Assembly (NCBI GenBank): GCA_963920635.1
Contig: OY987298.1
Location: 118,162,035-118,226,034, forward strand
Reading direction: 5' to 3'
Length of the DNA: 64,000 bases
DNA from: Pseudeuparius sepicola
Lineage: Eukaryota; Arthropoda; Insecta; Coleoptera; Anthribidae
The position numbers were made by a program, and so were the translations under genes. Below the pieces are notes generated by a model. It ran no database searches. It saw only the letters and a list, made by a program, of their open reading frames with translations, and was not told the origin of the DNA. Below, one piece after another: positions 35,283 through 46,605 of the stretch (its first letter is position 1; each line of letters opens with the position of its first letter).

Positions 35283-37742
35283 TCATTGAGTGAGTCTCCT
35301 ATGTAAAGGAATGAAAGATCTGTTAAGATTAACTTTAACATTTAAACAATCTGGATTATTAGATAATTCTCTGTTTATTTGAATATCTTCAAGGAAATCA
35401 AGTCTGTTATAATTCTTTGATGTGACATTGCGTAAAATTTTTGAATTGGAGTGAGGACTGAAGTTATGATTAAAAGTATGCAAGTGTTCTCCAAAGGTTG
35501 AATTTACTTTATTTAAATGTTCATTTATACGAACTTTTAGGGGACGACAAGTTCTCCCTATATAGGTACTATTACAAGAATTGCAAGAAAGTTTATAGAT
35601 GCCACTTTTGGCTAAGTGGTCTATTTTGTCTTTAGAATTAACCAAGCTCTGAGCTAACTTATTATTAGTTCTTAGACATATCGAGATGTTGTCGCATTCT
35701 TGGTGAATGCACTGGGATACTTTATTATTAATACTTGTTTGTATGAAAGGAAGTGAAAAATATTTTTTGTTGTTATTATGATAGTTAGTGATATAAGAAG
35801 AATTGTCACGTTTTAGTTTATTATATTTAATTTTATTTATGAGAGAATCGATGATAGAAGGATTATAGAAATTATTATATGCAATTTGTTTGAGAATGTT
35901 GATTTCCTTTTTGTAGTTATCTTGGGACATTGGTATATTGAGAAGGCGATGAATGTAACAATATAAAGCTGACATTTTTTGTTGATATGGATGATTTGAC
36001 AAGTTAGAGATAGAATGGTCCGTTTGAGTAGGTTTTCTATATATAGATAAATGTAAAATGTCTTGATTTTTGTAAATAGAGATGTCAAGAAAATTAATCG
36101 AACAATTCTTTTCAATTTCTAAGGTAAATGAGATTTTAGGATGTATATTATTGAGTTTAGTTAAAAGATGTTGAGCTTTGGGCTCGTTACAGTTCAGAAA
36201 ACATAGGCAGTCGTCAACATACCTAAACCAGTGGAGGATCTCGTCGTTGTTGTTGGTCATGATGTGTTTCCTTTCGAGAGAGTCCATAAACACGTCAGCT
36301 AAAAAAGGAGAGAGACAGCTACCCATGGCCAGTCCGTCTGGTTGTTTGTATGTCCTGTTATTAAAAACAAAGAAATTTTGAGAAAGGCAAAAATTGAGTA
36401 AAGAAAGAATGTCGACGATAACATCGCTGTCAATGTTTTTTTCCCTGAGCAAATCACCAACCATGTCGACAGCTTCCGATTTGGGGACTGTCGTAAACAA
36501 ATTAGTTACGTCGAAAGAAACCATCAAGGAAACTTCAGGTAAAGTAATCTGACCAAGTTTGTCTGTTAGGTTAAGAGTGTTATTCAACCCAAATTTGGGC
36601 GAAAAGTCCGTGAGTTGTTTAAGTAGTTTAAGAACAAAGCTGGACAGAAAATAAACTGGAGTGTTAGAAAAGCTTACGACTGGTCTAATCGGTATGCCCT
36701 CTTTGTGAATTTTAGGCAAGCCATATAAGCGAGGCATTGTAGGGTTACTAGACAATAAAACTCTCGAGGCATCGTGGTCTGAAAGAAAATCTTTGAAATG
36801 TTTTATGATTTTAGTAGTTTTCCTAACAAAGGTATTAAAAGGATTAGAGGCTAATGTAGAAAAATTATTTTCTTGTAAAAAACTCTCAACCTTGTCCACA
36901 TAACAAGCTTTATTCAAAATAACCAGACAATTTCCCTTGTCGGCTTTGGAAATTATTAAATTATGATCTGTTATTTTATTTTTAAGTTTTTTTAAAGATT
37001 TAAGGAATGAGAAAGAAAATTGTGAATTAAGTTTAGAGAGACTTTTTTGAAAACGATATAAGATATTATAACAATCATTACGAATAGATTTTTTCTTATT
37101 ATAAGATATATTTAATTGTTCAATAAGAACATCGATTTCGACTGAAAAATTCAAGAGGTCACTCTCAGACAAAGGTGTTGAAAAGGTATGTTTCAGGCCA
37201 AGTCTCAGGATGTCCAACTCATCCTCGTTAAAAGTCACGTCCGAGAGATTCTTGATCCTATCATGGAAAATAAAATTGGAATATTTTTTTTGTGGATTAT
37301 GCCAACGATCTCTAAAAAAACATTTACGTTGGTGAATCAAATTGTTAAGTTTAGATCTCACTCTTTGAAATTTGACATTTTTACTGAAGGAAACTTCATC
37401 GGTTATGTCGTTAAGAAGAAAATTGAGTGACTCACCTTCGACGTTGCTTAACAAATCATTATAAATTTTTTTCATTTCGCAGTTTACAAAATTGAGCTTA
37501 GAATAATGGGAACGAACTTGTGATTTAATGATTCTGATTTCCAGTTCCTCTCGGTGTTTAAGTGGGACGTTCTTGGAGGTTTTCACTCGTGCAAAAGTAG
37601 GAGTAACGTGTTCTCTCAAACAAGAGTTCAGAAACCAAATATCTACGTCGAGGTTAGCTCTCTTGGTGGACAATTTCCTGTACTTCTCAGCCAGATTTGC
37701 CACATCGCAATTTAATACAAAGGAGTGCGGGGCTGTGTGCAC
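35283..37742 (-). CDS. Penelope-like reverse transcriptase/GIY-YIG protein
   Basis: An 819-codon unbroken frame. The RT domain has ISKADKGNCLVIL (~265-277), RLYGLPKIHKEGIPIRPVVS (~338-357), SFDVTNLFTTVP with the first catalytic Asp (411), QPDGLAMGSCLSPFLADVFM (~467-486), RYVDD with the catalytic pair (507-511), and FLDISIYK (~551). A Cys/His linker (~679-720) leads to the GIY-YIG endonuclease: GIY at 714-716, YIG at 727-729, with RTCRPLKVRINEH following. The protein would nick the target and copy the element's RNA onto it. The frame as drawn opens with GTG inside the terminal repeat; the first in-frame ATG is codon 90, so either a non-AUG or spliced start, or a shorter protein starting at that ATG, must be considered. 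All catalytic motifs are downstream of it. No frameshift or stop is seen. Confidence 0.92.
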   Translation of the reverse strand: MHTAPHSFVLNCDVANLAEKYRKLSTKRANLDVDIWFLNSCLREHVTPTFARVKTSKNVPLKHREELEIRIIKSQVRSHYSKLNFVNCEMKKIYNDLLSNVEGESLNFLLNDITDEVSFSKNVKFQRVRSKLNNLIHQRKCFFRDRWHNPQKKYSNFIFHDRIKNLSDVTFNEDELDILRLGLKHTFSTPLSESDLLNFSVEIDVLIEQLNISYNKKKSIRNDCYNILYRFQKSLSKLNSQFSFSFLKSLKKLKNKITDHNLIISKADKGNCLVILNKACYVDKVESFLQENNFSTLASNPFNTFVRKTTKIIKHFKDFLSDHDASRVLLSSNPTMPRLYGLPKIHKEGIPIRPVVSFSNTPVYFLSSFVLKLLKQLTDFSPKFGLNNTLNLTDKLGQITLPEVSLMVSFDVTNLFTTVPKSEAVDMVGDLLREKNIDSDVIVDILSLLNFCLSQNFFVFNNRTYKQPDGLAMGSCLSPFLADVFMDSLERKHIMTNNNDEILHWFRYVDDCLCFLNCNEPKAQHLLTKLNNIHPKISFTLEIEKNCSINFLDISIYKNQDILHLSIYRKPTQTDHSISNLSNHPYQQKMSALYCYIHRLLNIPMSQDNYKKEINILKQIAYNNFYNPSIIDSLINKIKYNKLKRDNSSYITNYHNNNKKYFSLPFIQTSINNKVSQCIHQECDNISICLRTNNKLAQSLVNSKDKIDHLAKSGIYKLSCNSCNSTYIGRTCRPLKVRINEHLNKVNSTFGEHLHTFNHNFSPHSNSKILRNVTSKNYNRLDFLEDIQINRELSNNPDCLNVKVNLNRSFIPLHRRLTQ

Positions 37743-37940
37743 GTATATATAGATGAAAAGGGAAAAGAAGTGTATTTCCGTGCAAATAATTTAATTAAAA
37801 ATCATGGTAAAGCGCTTTCGGCTATTAAGCCATCCTCAGTACCACCTAAAAAAGAAAGTATGACATAAAATAGGGGGTTGGAAAAAGTTAACTGTGGAAA
37901 AACTAAATTGTTTTAACGTCATGTCATACTCACTTGTCAA
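37717..37940 (-). repeat. Penelope pseudo-LTR, upstream copy
   Basis: Same 224-bp unit, upstream of and overlapping the 5' end of the coding frame by 26 bp. It should hold the promoter. A third, truncated copy lies inverted at 38421-38608, lacking the outermost ~36 bp. Confidence 0.9.
37804..37845 (-). ncRNA. Hammerhead-like ribozyme 2
   Basis: Identical in sequence to the motif at 34610-34651, in the upstream pseudo-LTR and in the same orientation, so that a transcript spanning the element would carry one at each end. Confidence 0.75.
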
Positions 37941-38516
37941 TATACCAATGTCCCAAGATAACTACAACTAACTTTTTTGGGCTTATCATGTAAATAAACA
38001 ATTTTTCGAATTTCTATTTCTATCTAATTTTCATTACCATTAATTAAACATTCATTAAATATAAATTCTTAACTTATGAATTAAATCTCTTCAAATCCTT
38101 CACATTCACTCCTCATAAAATATATTTTTACCCGCCTATGACATTTTGTTTTCAAGTTTAAATCTCGCGCGCTTTTTCGACTGACACCCAGTTCCTTCAA
38201 CGGGATGTCGAACAGGTTATGTCTCAAATTTCACTTCCACCTTCCACGATGCATTTGGTACTTCGGCTGGTCTTTTATTTAAATAATTTGGGTAGCTTGG
38301 CTGCCCACAGTTGTACAATTTGTTAGTATTTTAAAGTTTTAAAATGTGACTTGGTGTGACCTTCTATTTATGGTTTTTACTGTTGTATAATGCTTTATGC
38401 TCCAATTTTCCTGTACACACTTGACAAGTGAGTATGACATGACGTTAAAACAATTTAGTTTTTCCACAGTTAACTTTTTCCAACCCCCTATTTTATGTCA
38501 TACTTTCTTTTTTTAG

Positions 38517-38558
38517 GTGGTACTGAGGATGGCTTAATAGCCGAAAGCGCTTTACCAT
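38517..38558 (+). ncRNA. Hammerhead-like ribozyme 3 (inverted copy)
   Basis: Same motif in the truncated inverted copy, on the plus strand. All core and pairing positions are retained. Confidence 0.7.
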
Positions 38559-38621
38559 GATTTTTAATTAAATTATTTGCACGGAAATACACTTCTTTTC
38601 CCTTTTCATCTAAGTTTCTAG

Positions 38622-40133
38622 GGCTCCCGCAAAACACCGATTGCTTCAATCTTGTCAACGCCCTGCTACACTACAATTTGATTCTAATTTTTTGAGCTGT
38701 AAAATAATCTCATATTTAAAATTTTGAACAAACAAACATGGTAATATCTATCAAAATTATGACAACAGGGACAATCGGGGAGTAGTATCATTGATACAAA
38801 ATGTGGCAGGATATTTAGATAGTGTTACAACTATTTTGTCCTGTGGCGACAACACGATATATTATTATTGCATTATATTTTTCTCATTTTTACATATTTT
38901 ATATTTCTTCATCTTAGTTTATTTGTCAAGTTTATTGTATTAGCAACCAACGCAGGGATTTTCAAATTGTAAAATTTAGCCATAATGTAATATCTCGTTC
39001 TCCGAATACCATTAAATTAATGGAAAGTTCCCAAATAGCTAAATTATTTGTAAGACTCACTATTTTCTAGTATGAATAATATGTTTTTTTCTCCCTTGTT
39101 AAAAATCATTCTTACCGGACGCATAGCCGAAACAGTTTCCAGTATATTTTGTTAGGCAATTAAGAAAGTTCAACAATCTGTTCTGGCTAAGTTGTTTATA
39201 AAACGTAACGCAAAGTTAGCGATACTGAGGATAAAATGGTATTGATTTCTTCTCTATGGCACACGACGTGTTCCATCGAAAGATTTAACAGATTTGCCTT
39301 CACTTGAGTTTTGGTTCCCGAGTAAGAAGCCTAATATTTAAATTGTGTTGATTTTGTGTCAATGTTGAGCTACACGAAAGAGCTGAGTTGAGCTGAGGGC
39401 ATATTTGTTTCTGCATATTTGTTTGTGTTTGTACCGATGTTTTAATATTATTGTGCAAATAATCTGAGTAATGGATATTTTTAATTACTGCTTATTGACT
39501 GTCTTGTCTGTGGTGTTTTGGCAATAGTTATGGTGTTTCTTGTTGATACCTGGAGTAGGTCTGGGACTATTGCACGACTCGTTAAGGTATGTAACAGGGC
39601 TCTGTGTCTGGAGGGGACCCTCGCGTTTTGGTGTCCATTGCACTCCTCAGTACAGAGTGATATTGTCAAGTGGTCTAGATCGGAGGTTGCTGTATCAACC
39701 TTGGTTATGAGGAATTAACTCAGGTAGCGTGTTTGCTCCGGTATTGAGTGAGTACTGTATTGCTCATTGCACGACTCGATACGTTTATTCAGGCAATTTG
39801 GATGGGTATAATGTCCATTACTCATGCATTGTCAGTACGTTGTCGTTACTGGGATAGTCCAACAATCGGGAAATAATTTTATTTGTTTAACTTCAATTAA
39901 ATCCATTTTAGTGAAATAGGTATGCTCAGGTTTGTTTTATTTATTTCCAGGTTTGCCACTGACTATCCGGGAAACGAGAGTTTGCCAATCGCTCAGTTGT
40001 TTTCTTAAAGGTTGTTGATTTAATTAGTTTATTATTATTTAATCAATTAATATTAATATGTGGTTAATATCCTGACGTGTCAATAAAATATAAATCATTT
40101 CAAATACCTGAAACAAATCTTTTCCTACATATT
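38622..40133. other. Noncoding, no gene seen
   Basis: AT-rich. About 39490-39860 contains two TATTGCACGACTCG-like blocks (39568, 39764) about 190 bp apart, possibly a degenerate repeat. No exon supported. Confidence 0.4.
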
Positions 40134-40487
40134 ATTGCATAGATAAAAGTTTTCTCCTTCACCAACGTAACGTCAAAGATATTGCTATCTTTGTTGGGAT
40201 ATGTCCTGACATGCTGCAGGCATAATGATCCCAGCCAGCCCATTACAGCTTTCATCCTCTTTGGGAATCATCAGATGAACGTAGGCAAAATTCGGAGTGG
40301 ATTGATTCAAAAGATAGAACCAGATTTAGATTTTGCCTACGTCCATCTGATGATTCCCAAAGAGGATGAAGCCGCTAATGGACTGGCTGGGATCACTGTG
40401 CCTGCAGCATGTCAGGACATGTCCCAACAAAGATAGCAATATCTTTGACGTTACGTTGGTGAAGGAGAAAACTTTGATCTATGCAAT
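40134..40487. repeat. Near-perfect 354-bp hairpin
   Basis: Arms of about 160 bp (40134-40293 and 40328-40487) around a 34-bp spacer. From the outside inward they share ATTGCATAGAT, AAAGTTTTCTCC, TCACCAACGTAACGTCAAAG, CTGACATGCTGCAGGCA, CATCCTCTTTGGGAATCATC and ACGTAGGCAAAAT. Mismatches are few. Read inward-out, each arm encodes a protein-like segment (FAYVHLMIPKEDEAANGLAG in the right arm). The ends do not look like a MITE: there is no CAGGG terminus or TA target. Candidate hairpin RNA or inverted gene fragment. Confidence 0.8.
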
Positions 40488-42589
40488 GTTTATTAAAATC
40501 GAGAACCAATGGTGTACTTTACTTTCCTCCAGTACCGAAAAAAACCTCGAAAATCCGATATATAACCAAATTTCCCAATTCCCGATTTTCAAGTTTCGAG
40601 AAACGGGACGGCTGTAGAATTAGCGAAATTTACGGGAAATCCTGAGGAACCGCTCTTAGAAATTGTGTGTTTGTTTCTCATTTTTTGGGGGCACCGGAAG
40701 CATCTACACCGCAACGCACCTGAAGACTTGAGAGAAGCTTCAAAAATTCCAACCCCAGAGCCCCGAGCCGAAATAACTTAGCTGCATCTCGACGAAAAAG
40801 GGCAATTTCTGACAGTTTTCGGACTTTGGCTTTTAGGTGACGGGAAATGCCGACCAATCATGTAAAAAAGATGAGTCCCACCTGCGTTGGTCGTTTTTTT
40901 GCCGAAAATTCTTGATAACTTGAAAACGGGAAATAATTTACCTGAAAAAGTTTCGTTAAATATGTTGACCCGTTCTCCGGTCATCTTGCCGTACCGTCAG
41001 ATCTCCTGAGAAACGCGTTTGAAAAAATTTTTTCCTGGGCATCAAACGGAATATGGCACTGGCTGTATAGCGGGACTTCGCACACAACTCGCGTCCCCGA
41101 GGTCCAGACTTGCCCTCGTTTTTCGCGCCGTATTTAACAGCGGAGGATTTTCGGGGCCCCGCCTATCGGATTTCTAAAGGACCAAGGGACCCTTTATTTA
41201 TTGTTGCTCCATGGGCCTTCTTTCCTATTTTGTTCTATAATCATATGAGAGTAGATTTGCCTAAAAAATAACCACAACTTCTTTAAATAACAATGATCGG
41301 GCCCATATTAATATTTGAGGCAACCTACTCGCTTCACGTAAAGAAATACACTGTCTACATTTTACGTAACATCTTATTCTATAATCTTATGAGAGTTGAA
41401 ATCATGCGGCCAGCTCTTATACTAACAGCCCTATAAAAAAGTGTGTCGTACCTTCATGGAAAACCGGGCTCTACCACATGAAATTACTGAACATATTCTC
41501 CCTTTTTAGTCATATAAATTATCTAACTTAAATCTAGTGAAAAGGCCCATGACACTGCACGTGACCGCACGCAGTATTATCGAGAATAAACTATGAAATG
41601 CTCCATTACGGGGTTTTATTGCGTCTCTTATAGCACACTTTTTAACGACTTTTTGACAATAAAATGGAATTCTTATCTGCGGCAACAATAGAAGTCATCA
41701 TCGCGGCCCTTAAAAATTTACGGTCCTTTTACCGTTGTCGACACAAAGGTTTCTACCCCTTCCTAGCAAATTTGATCGTCCATTTTTTATTGCTTTATAT
41801 TTTAATTTTTACGCGCATTTTCAACGGGAATCGAACGAACAAAAGCAACAACGTTTCCAATTTTAATTATTTGCGAATTCTCAATATTGACAAATAAAAT
41901 AACATAACAAATATACGGATATGTTAAATGCCCCAATTTTTTAAATCGCAAATTAAAATGATCTGTGTTTTGGTTAGATTACATTATCAGCGACACGTTT
42001 TACAAAAAAAATTAAATTTTTTCCAGGTAGAAATATTGGCAAAAACACAACTCCCGAAAAGCACATTTTTATAAAAAAAATATTCCGTTGGCCATTAAAA
42101 GTTAGGTGGAAAATACACTGACCGGCAAAAAAAACCGGCCACTAAAAATTAGCCCCAGTTTCAAAGTTGGATTTCTCGCGAACCGCTCATTCGATTTTGA
42201 TGATTTTTCTTTAAATTGTAGATTAATTCTTCAGTTAGGAATGCTATGTCAGAAATTTTTATTCGGAATTTAATTTAAGCATATACAGGGCGCAACAGTG
42301 AGACGATTTTTTTCCCGAAAGTTGCAACACCCTGTGGGGTGCAACCGCAACAGTAGCCGTTGACAAGTGGAACCGCACTATAGCCTCATCTTTTGTGAAC
42401 ATTTTGTTTTTTGAATCACGACATTATTTCCGTTCTTGTCGGAGATATAATGTTTTGAAACGAACGCCTCGGAAACAGGCTTTGCAGGCAGAAAATTCTA
42501 CGTCGTGTAAATAATCAAGGCGGCATAGGCGAAAATGCATGTCAGTTTTTCAACGGTTGTCAAATGGCATACTTTTATATACGACTATA
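40488..42589. other. Dispersed repeat copies, no gene
   Basis: 40505-40640 is the inverted counterpart of 30470-30600. 40640-40870 resembles about 51090-51230 (GAACCGCTCTTAGAAATTGT against GAACCACTCTTAGAAATTGC; GAGCCGAAATAACTT against AAGCCGAATTAACAT). 42120-42340 holds old MITE ends (CAGGGCGCAACAGTGAGACG; GCAACACCCTGTGG). Confidence 0.5.
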
Positions 42590-42722
42590 AAAAAAGTTGT
42601 ACAAAAACCAAGAGCCAACAGAGAATATAGTAATTGCCCCCTCTTCCGCACAAGCATGTGGTTTCTTCTGGGGTACTCCTAGTTTGGAGTATTGTGAGGG
42701 TGAGAATTATTATTATTATTAT
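42590..42722 (+). mobile_element. SINE, 5'-truncated copy 3
   Basis: Matches only the 3' part of the SINE: TTCTTCTGGGGTACTCCTAG, TTTGGAGTATTGTGAGGG, then GAATTATTATTATTATTATG, the simple tail expected of a LINE-mobilised SINE. Confidence 0.7.
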
Positions 42723-43690
42723 GTTATTCCTTTATATAGAGCATCACTCTTGCATTGCAGGCTGATGAATCACAATAATTGGATGACTCAATGTTGTAGT
42801 CATTAAATATATATAGTTTAAAATGTTTACTGCACTATTTCATTAACAGTTATATTCAAATTCGTATCGGCATGTCTATCAAAGGGCTACTCAAAATGTA
42901 AACAAAAATTTATGTCATAAACCACTATTTAACCATCGTAATGTTTCATTATTTCAAACATCTCAGACCTACCAATAGTTTGAGCTTAATGCTTTCTCTA
43001 ATGATACACATCAATCAAAAGAAACACATCCAAAATGTAAAACTAGTTGTTTGCAGACTTTTATGGCGTGCACCGAATGCAATATCTGTATTTAGAGCTC
43101 GACCACTGTACCAGCCTTAATTTATGGCAAAAAAAGACATACAAATATGGGTTTGTTGCCCGTTCCATTAACTATAGTTTTCTCATATCTCGCAGCGAGA
43201 TCTGCGCTCGGTCGAACGCGTATTTTTTGGCCGAAGCTAGTTTTCATTAATCAAATGTCGGAGCCCGACTTCGCAAAAACCCTGACGCTACACTAATGCA
43301 AAATAAATATTTTCCATTATGCCAGCCGTGCCCGTCGGGCCCCGGCTCAAGTAGTTGACAAACGAGGTACACACGCTGATTTATAGGAAACATATAAACA
43401 CAAACACGCGATATTTCAGCCGGCGGAGCACATTTCCCAGTTCGATGTGTATAAGTAAATCTGCGGTGGCAGCAGCACCCACACGGTTGCATTAATCATG
43501 TAGAGTGTAGACGGATCCGGAGCAAGGGCATCGACGAAATTGAATATATCTCATTGGCCAAAGTTAAAAAATTTATGTCGCAAGTTTTTCGAAAAGCTAT
43601 AAAAAATTGCGCACGACCTACCCACAATGTTGACTAGACTTTGTCATAGCTGACAATGCTTATAGGCCAGGGCCTAAGCCTTTGAAAATG
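42723..43690. other. Noncoding; GC-richer island at 43190-43490
   Basis: AT-rich, except for 43190-43490 (CCGTGCCCGTCGGGCCCCGG), which is open on the minus strand for 81 codons without domain features. Candidate conserved noncoding or promoter element. Confidence 0.35.
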
Positions 43691-43699
43691 GCAAAAAGT

Positions 43700-45790
43700 G
43701 AAAAAAATTTAGAACAGTATGAAACTCATTGGAAAGTGAAGAAAATATAGCAAAAATAACAGAAAAAATAATTTAAGCTCGATTTGAGGTACGGGGTGGA
43801 AAACGGTTTATCACGATTTTCGGCAAAACGGCAACTCCTATCGAAAAAAGTTAAATAGCAAAGTTGTAGATAATAAAAATATCTACAACTTTTGTATTTA
43901 CACTTTTTTCACATAACCTCAAAATATCCGCGAAAAATCGAAATAACCGATCTATTGGTTTTTAATTTTTATCTCCCACAAAAAAAATTTTTTTCACAAA
44001 ATTTGGTGGAAACTTACCCTGTTATGTCCAGAATACGCTGTAATGTTTTCTAACCAAAATATTTATTTTTACCCCTTTTTTTGATTTTAAACCGAAAAAG
44101 TAACCTCATTTTCAATCGAAAATGCCCACGTTAAAAAAGCTGCTTTTTAAAAAAGTCGGTTCGCTTTTTGTTCGTTGAAACCTATACTTTCTGATACTGT
44201 AAAAAAATATACATCACTATGGAAAATTTTCTCAGAAAATGCAAAAAACGAAAAACTCGATTTCGAAAAATTTTTTTTAATCATTGTTTTAAACTTTGCG
44301 CTATTTATTGAAATTTACACTTTAATAGGTATTTGAAAAATTTAAGATTCCATGTTATATTGATAAACCAAGAAATTGCAAATCCATATACAATGTGTCC
44401 CGGATAAGAATGAACAGAATGGGCATCTTGCAAACGGTGAGAGATAAAACAACGGTTAAATGGAGAAAAAGTTGCACAATTTTGTAGTCAATAAAATGAT
44501 ACATACAGATTTCCAATATCTCTTTTCGTTTTTGAGTTATTTTGAAAAAAGTGAAATTTTGAATTTTCGATTTTATTTTTTTCTGAAGTTGTTATCACAG
44601 ATGGGAAAAAAGAAAAACCCTTTCTTATGACACTTTTTAACGGGCTTTAAGATGGCATTTTTAGATTTGTTCTACAACATTTCGTTTTTTGAGAAACCAT
44701 ATTCAACTTAATTTTTTTAAAGACGGACCTGGATTTTTTTGCAGATTTTGAAAACACGTTTCATTCCAAATACCATGATGTATGACACGAAATATTTTTA
44801 AAATGTTTTGAGACAATTATACTGAAAATTCCTTTTTTTCCACTCATTTCTTTCTAATGCGGCCCCGTATTTAATTGGAAAAAAAGGAATTTTCAGTCTA
44901 ATTAGTTGAAGATGGTTTCTCAAAAAACGAAATGTTGTAGAACAAATCTAAAAACGCCATCTTAAATCCCGTTAAAAAGTGCCATAAGAAAGTGTGTTTC
45001 TTTTTTCCCATCTGTGATAACAACTTCAGAAAAAATAAATTCGAAAATGCCAAATTTCACTTCTTATCCGGGACACATTGTATATCGATTTGCAATTTCT
45101 TGGTTTATCAATATAACAGAGAATCTTAAATTTTTCAAGTACCTAATTAAAGTGTAAATTTCAATAAATAGCGCAAAATTTTAAACAATGATTAAAAATT
45201 TTTTTTCGAAATCGTTTTTTTTTTGCATTTTCTGAGAAAATTTTCCATAGTGATGTATATTTATTTTTTTACACCATCAGAGAGTAGAGGTTTCAAAGAA
45301 CAAAAAGCGAACCGACTTTTTTTAAAAAGCAGCTTTTTTGACGTGGGCATTTTCGATTGAAAATGAGGTTACTTTTTCTGTTTAAAATAAAAAAGGGGTA
45401 AAAATAAATATTTTGATTCTAAAAAATTACAGCGTATTCGGGACATAAGAAGGTAAGTTTCCACCAAATTTTGTGGAAAAGGAAATTTTTTTTTGTGGGA
45501 GAAAAATTAAAAACCAAAAAATCGGTTATTTCGATTTTTCGCGGATATTTTGAGGTTATGTGAAAAAAGTGTGAATACTAAAGTTGTAGACCTTTTTATT
45601 GCCTACAAATTTGGTATTTAACTTTTTTCGATAGGAGTTGCAGTTTTTCCGGAAATAGTGATAAACCGTTTTCGACCTCTAAAAGATCACCCCCTATACA
45701 ACTCCCGTACCTCAAATCGCCCTTAAATTATTTTTTCAGTTATTTTTGCTATATTTTCTTCCTTTTCCAATGGGTTTCATGCTGTTCTAG
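43700..45790. repeat. 2.1-kb palindrome
   Basis: The left arm 43700-44390 and right arm 45081-45790 are inverted copies with small indels (AGAACAGTATGAAACTCATT against its complement at 45770-45789; CACATAACCTCAAAATATCC; GAAATTGCAAATCCATA against TATCGATTTGCAATTTC). The arms meet exactly at the insertion point of the MITE at 44391-45080, with essentially no spacer of their own. Noncoding. Confidence 0.85.
44391..45080. mobile_element. MITE at the centre of the palindrome
   Basis: TA-flanked (44389-44390, 45081-45082). Ends CAATGTGTCCCGGATAAGAA and its complement TTCTTATCCGGGACACATTG. Long arms, with the left arm carrying about 130-250 bp more than the right (an internal deletion on the right). 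Non-autonomous Tc1/mariner type by its ends. Confidence 0.8.
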
Positions 45791-45814
45791 ACTTTTTTGT
45801 TCTCAAAAATTATC

Positions 45815-46600
45815 TCCATGCAAGGTGTTCCGTAATGATGTGCACATATTTGGAGGAAGTGTTCTTTCTACGGGTGGTTTTAAAGGCGGTCTTTTATGTA
45901 AATTTTTTCGATTTAAGCCTCTCCTGCAAAAGCTATTCCAGACAAGAAATTTGATTTTTGCGGGACGCGTTACCAGCAAGTTGGAAGACACCTTACGGTA
46001 AAATTACTTTTACTTCCTAAGGATAGAAATCCGAAGCACCGATTAGAACCATTTTTTGAAATTTCGCAAAAGAAAGTTTTTTTGGTCAAACCTTCAAGAG
46101 CTACAAAATATTTCAAATGCCTGAAAGCCGTTTTCTTCTGCGTTCGGTGCGGGATTCTTTATTTAATTATCTGGTAAAACTAAATTTCAGAAAGCTACAA
46201 AACTTTGGAATGCTAGCGAACACTACTGCTTTGCCAACAATCGAAAGCCGCATACTTAAAGCCACAATTTTCTGAGTTTTGATAATTTCGCAAGGTAGAA
46301 TGTAGACCGCACACTGTTGGCAAAATTAGCAGCATAAATTTCTCGGAGTAACTCGTACGAATGAACTGTCTGGGATTGTAATATAAATACATTAAAACAA
46401 ACAACTGCTTATAAATCAAAATTACGAAATACGCGAAAGTCAAGGTAAATGAAAATTAACTACACCCTGCGTTTTGTGAGTTATAATAGAAACATGGAAC
46501 ATATCGTGTTGGTTTCATTATAAACATGGCCTATTGTTTGTAAACACTATCAAGTCGTCCAGTTACAGGAAACGCCTCCGTTAATTGCCTTAACAATAAA
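45815..46600. other. Noncoding, partial MITE
   Basis: 45826-46010 has the look of a MITE end pair (CAAGGTGTTCCGTAATGATG ... GAAGACACCTTACGGTAAAA). No gene seen. Confidence 0.4.
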
Positions 46601-46605
46601 ATATA

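Larger units (their letters stand above)
34523..38608 (-). mobile_element. Complete Penelope-like retroelement
   Basis: 4.1 kb with a 13-bp target duplication TCTAAGTTTCTAG (34510-34522 and 38609-38621). Reading along the minus strand: a partial inverted copy of the element's 3' region (38608-37941), a 224-bp terminal repeat (37940-37717), the open frame, the 3' untranslated region, and the second 224-bp repeat (34746-34523). This mix of direct and inverted partial copies (pseudo-LTRs) is characteristic of Penelope-like elements. The two direct repeats look almost identical, and the coding frame is unbroken, so insertion was recent. Confidence 0.92.
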
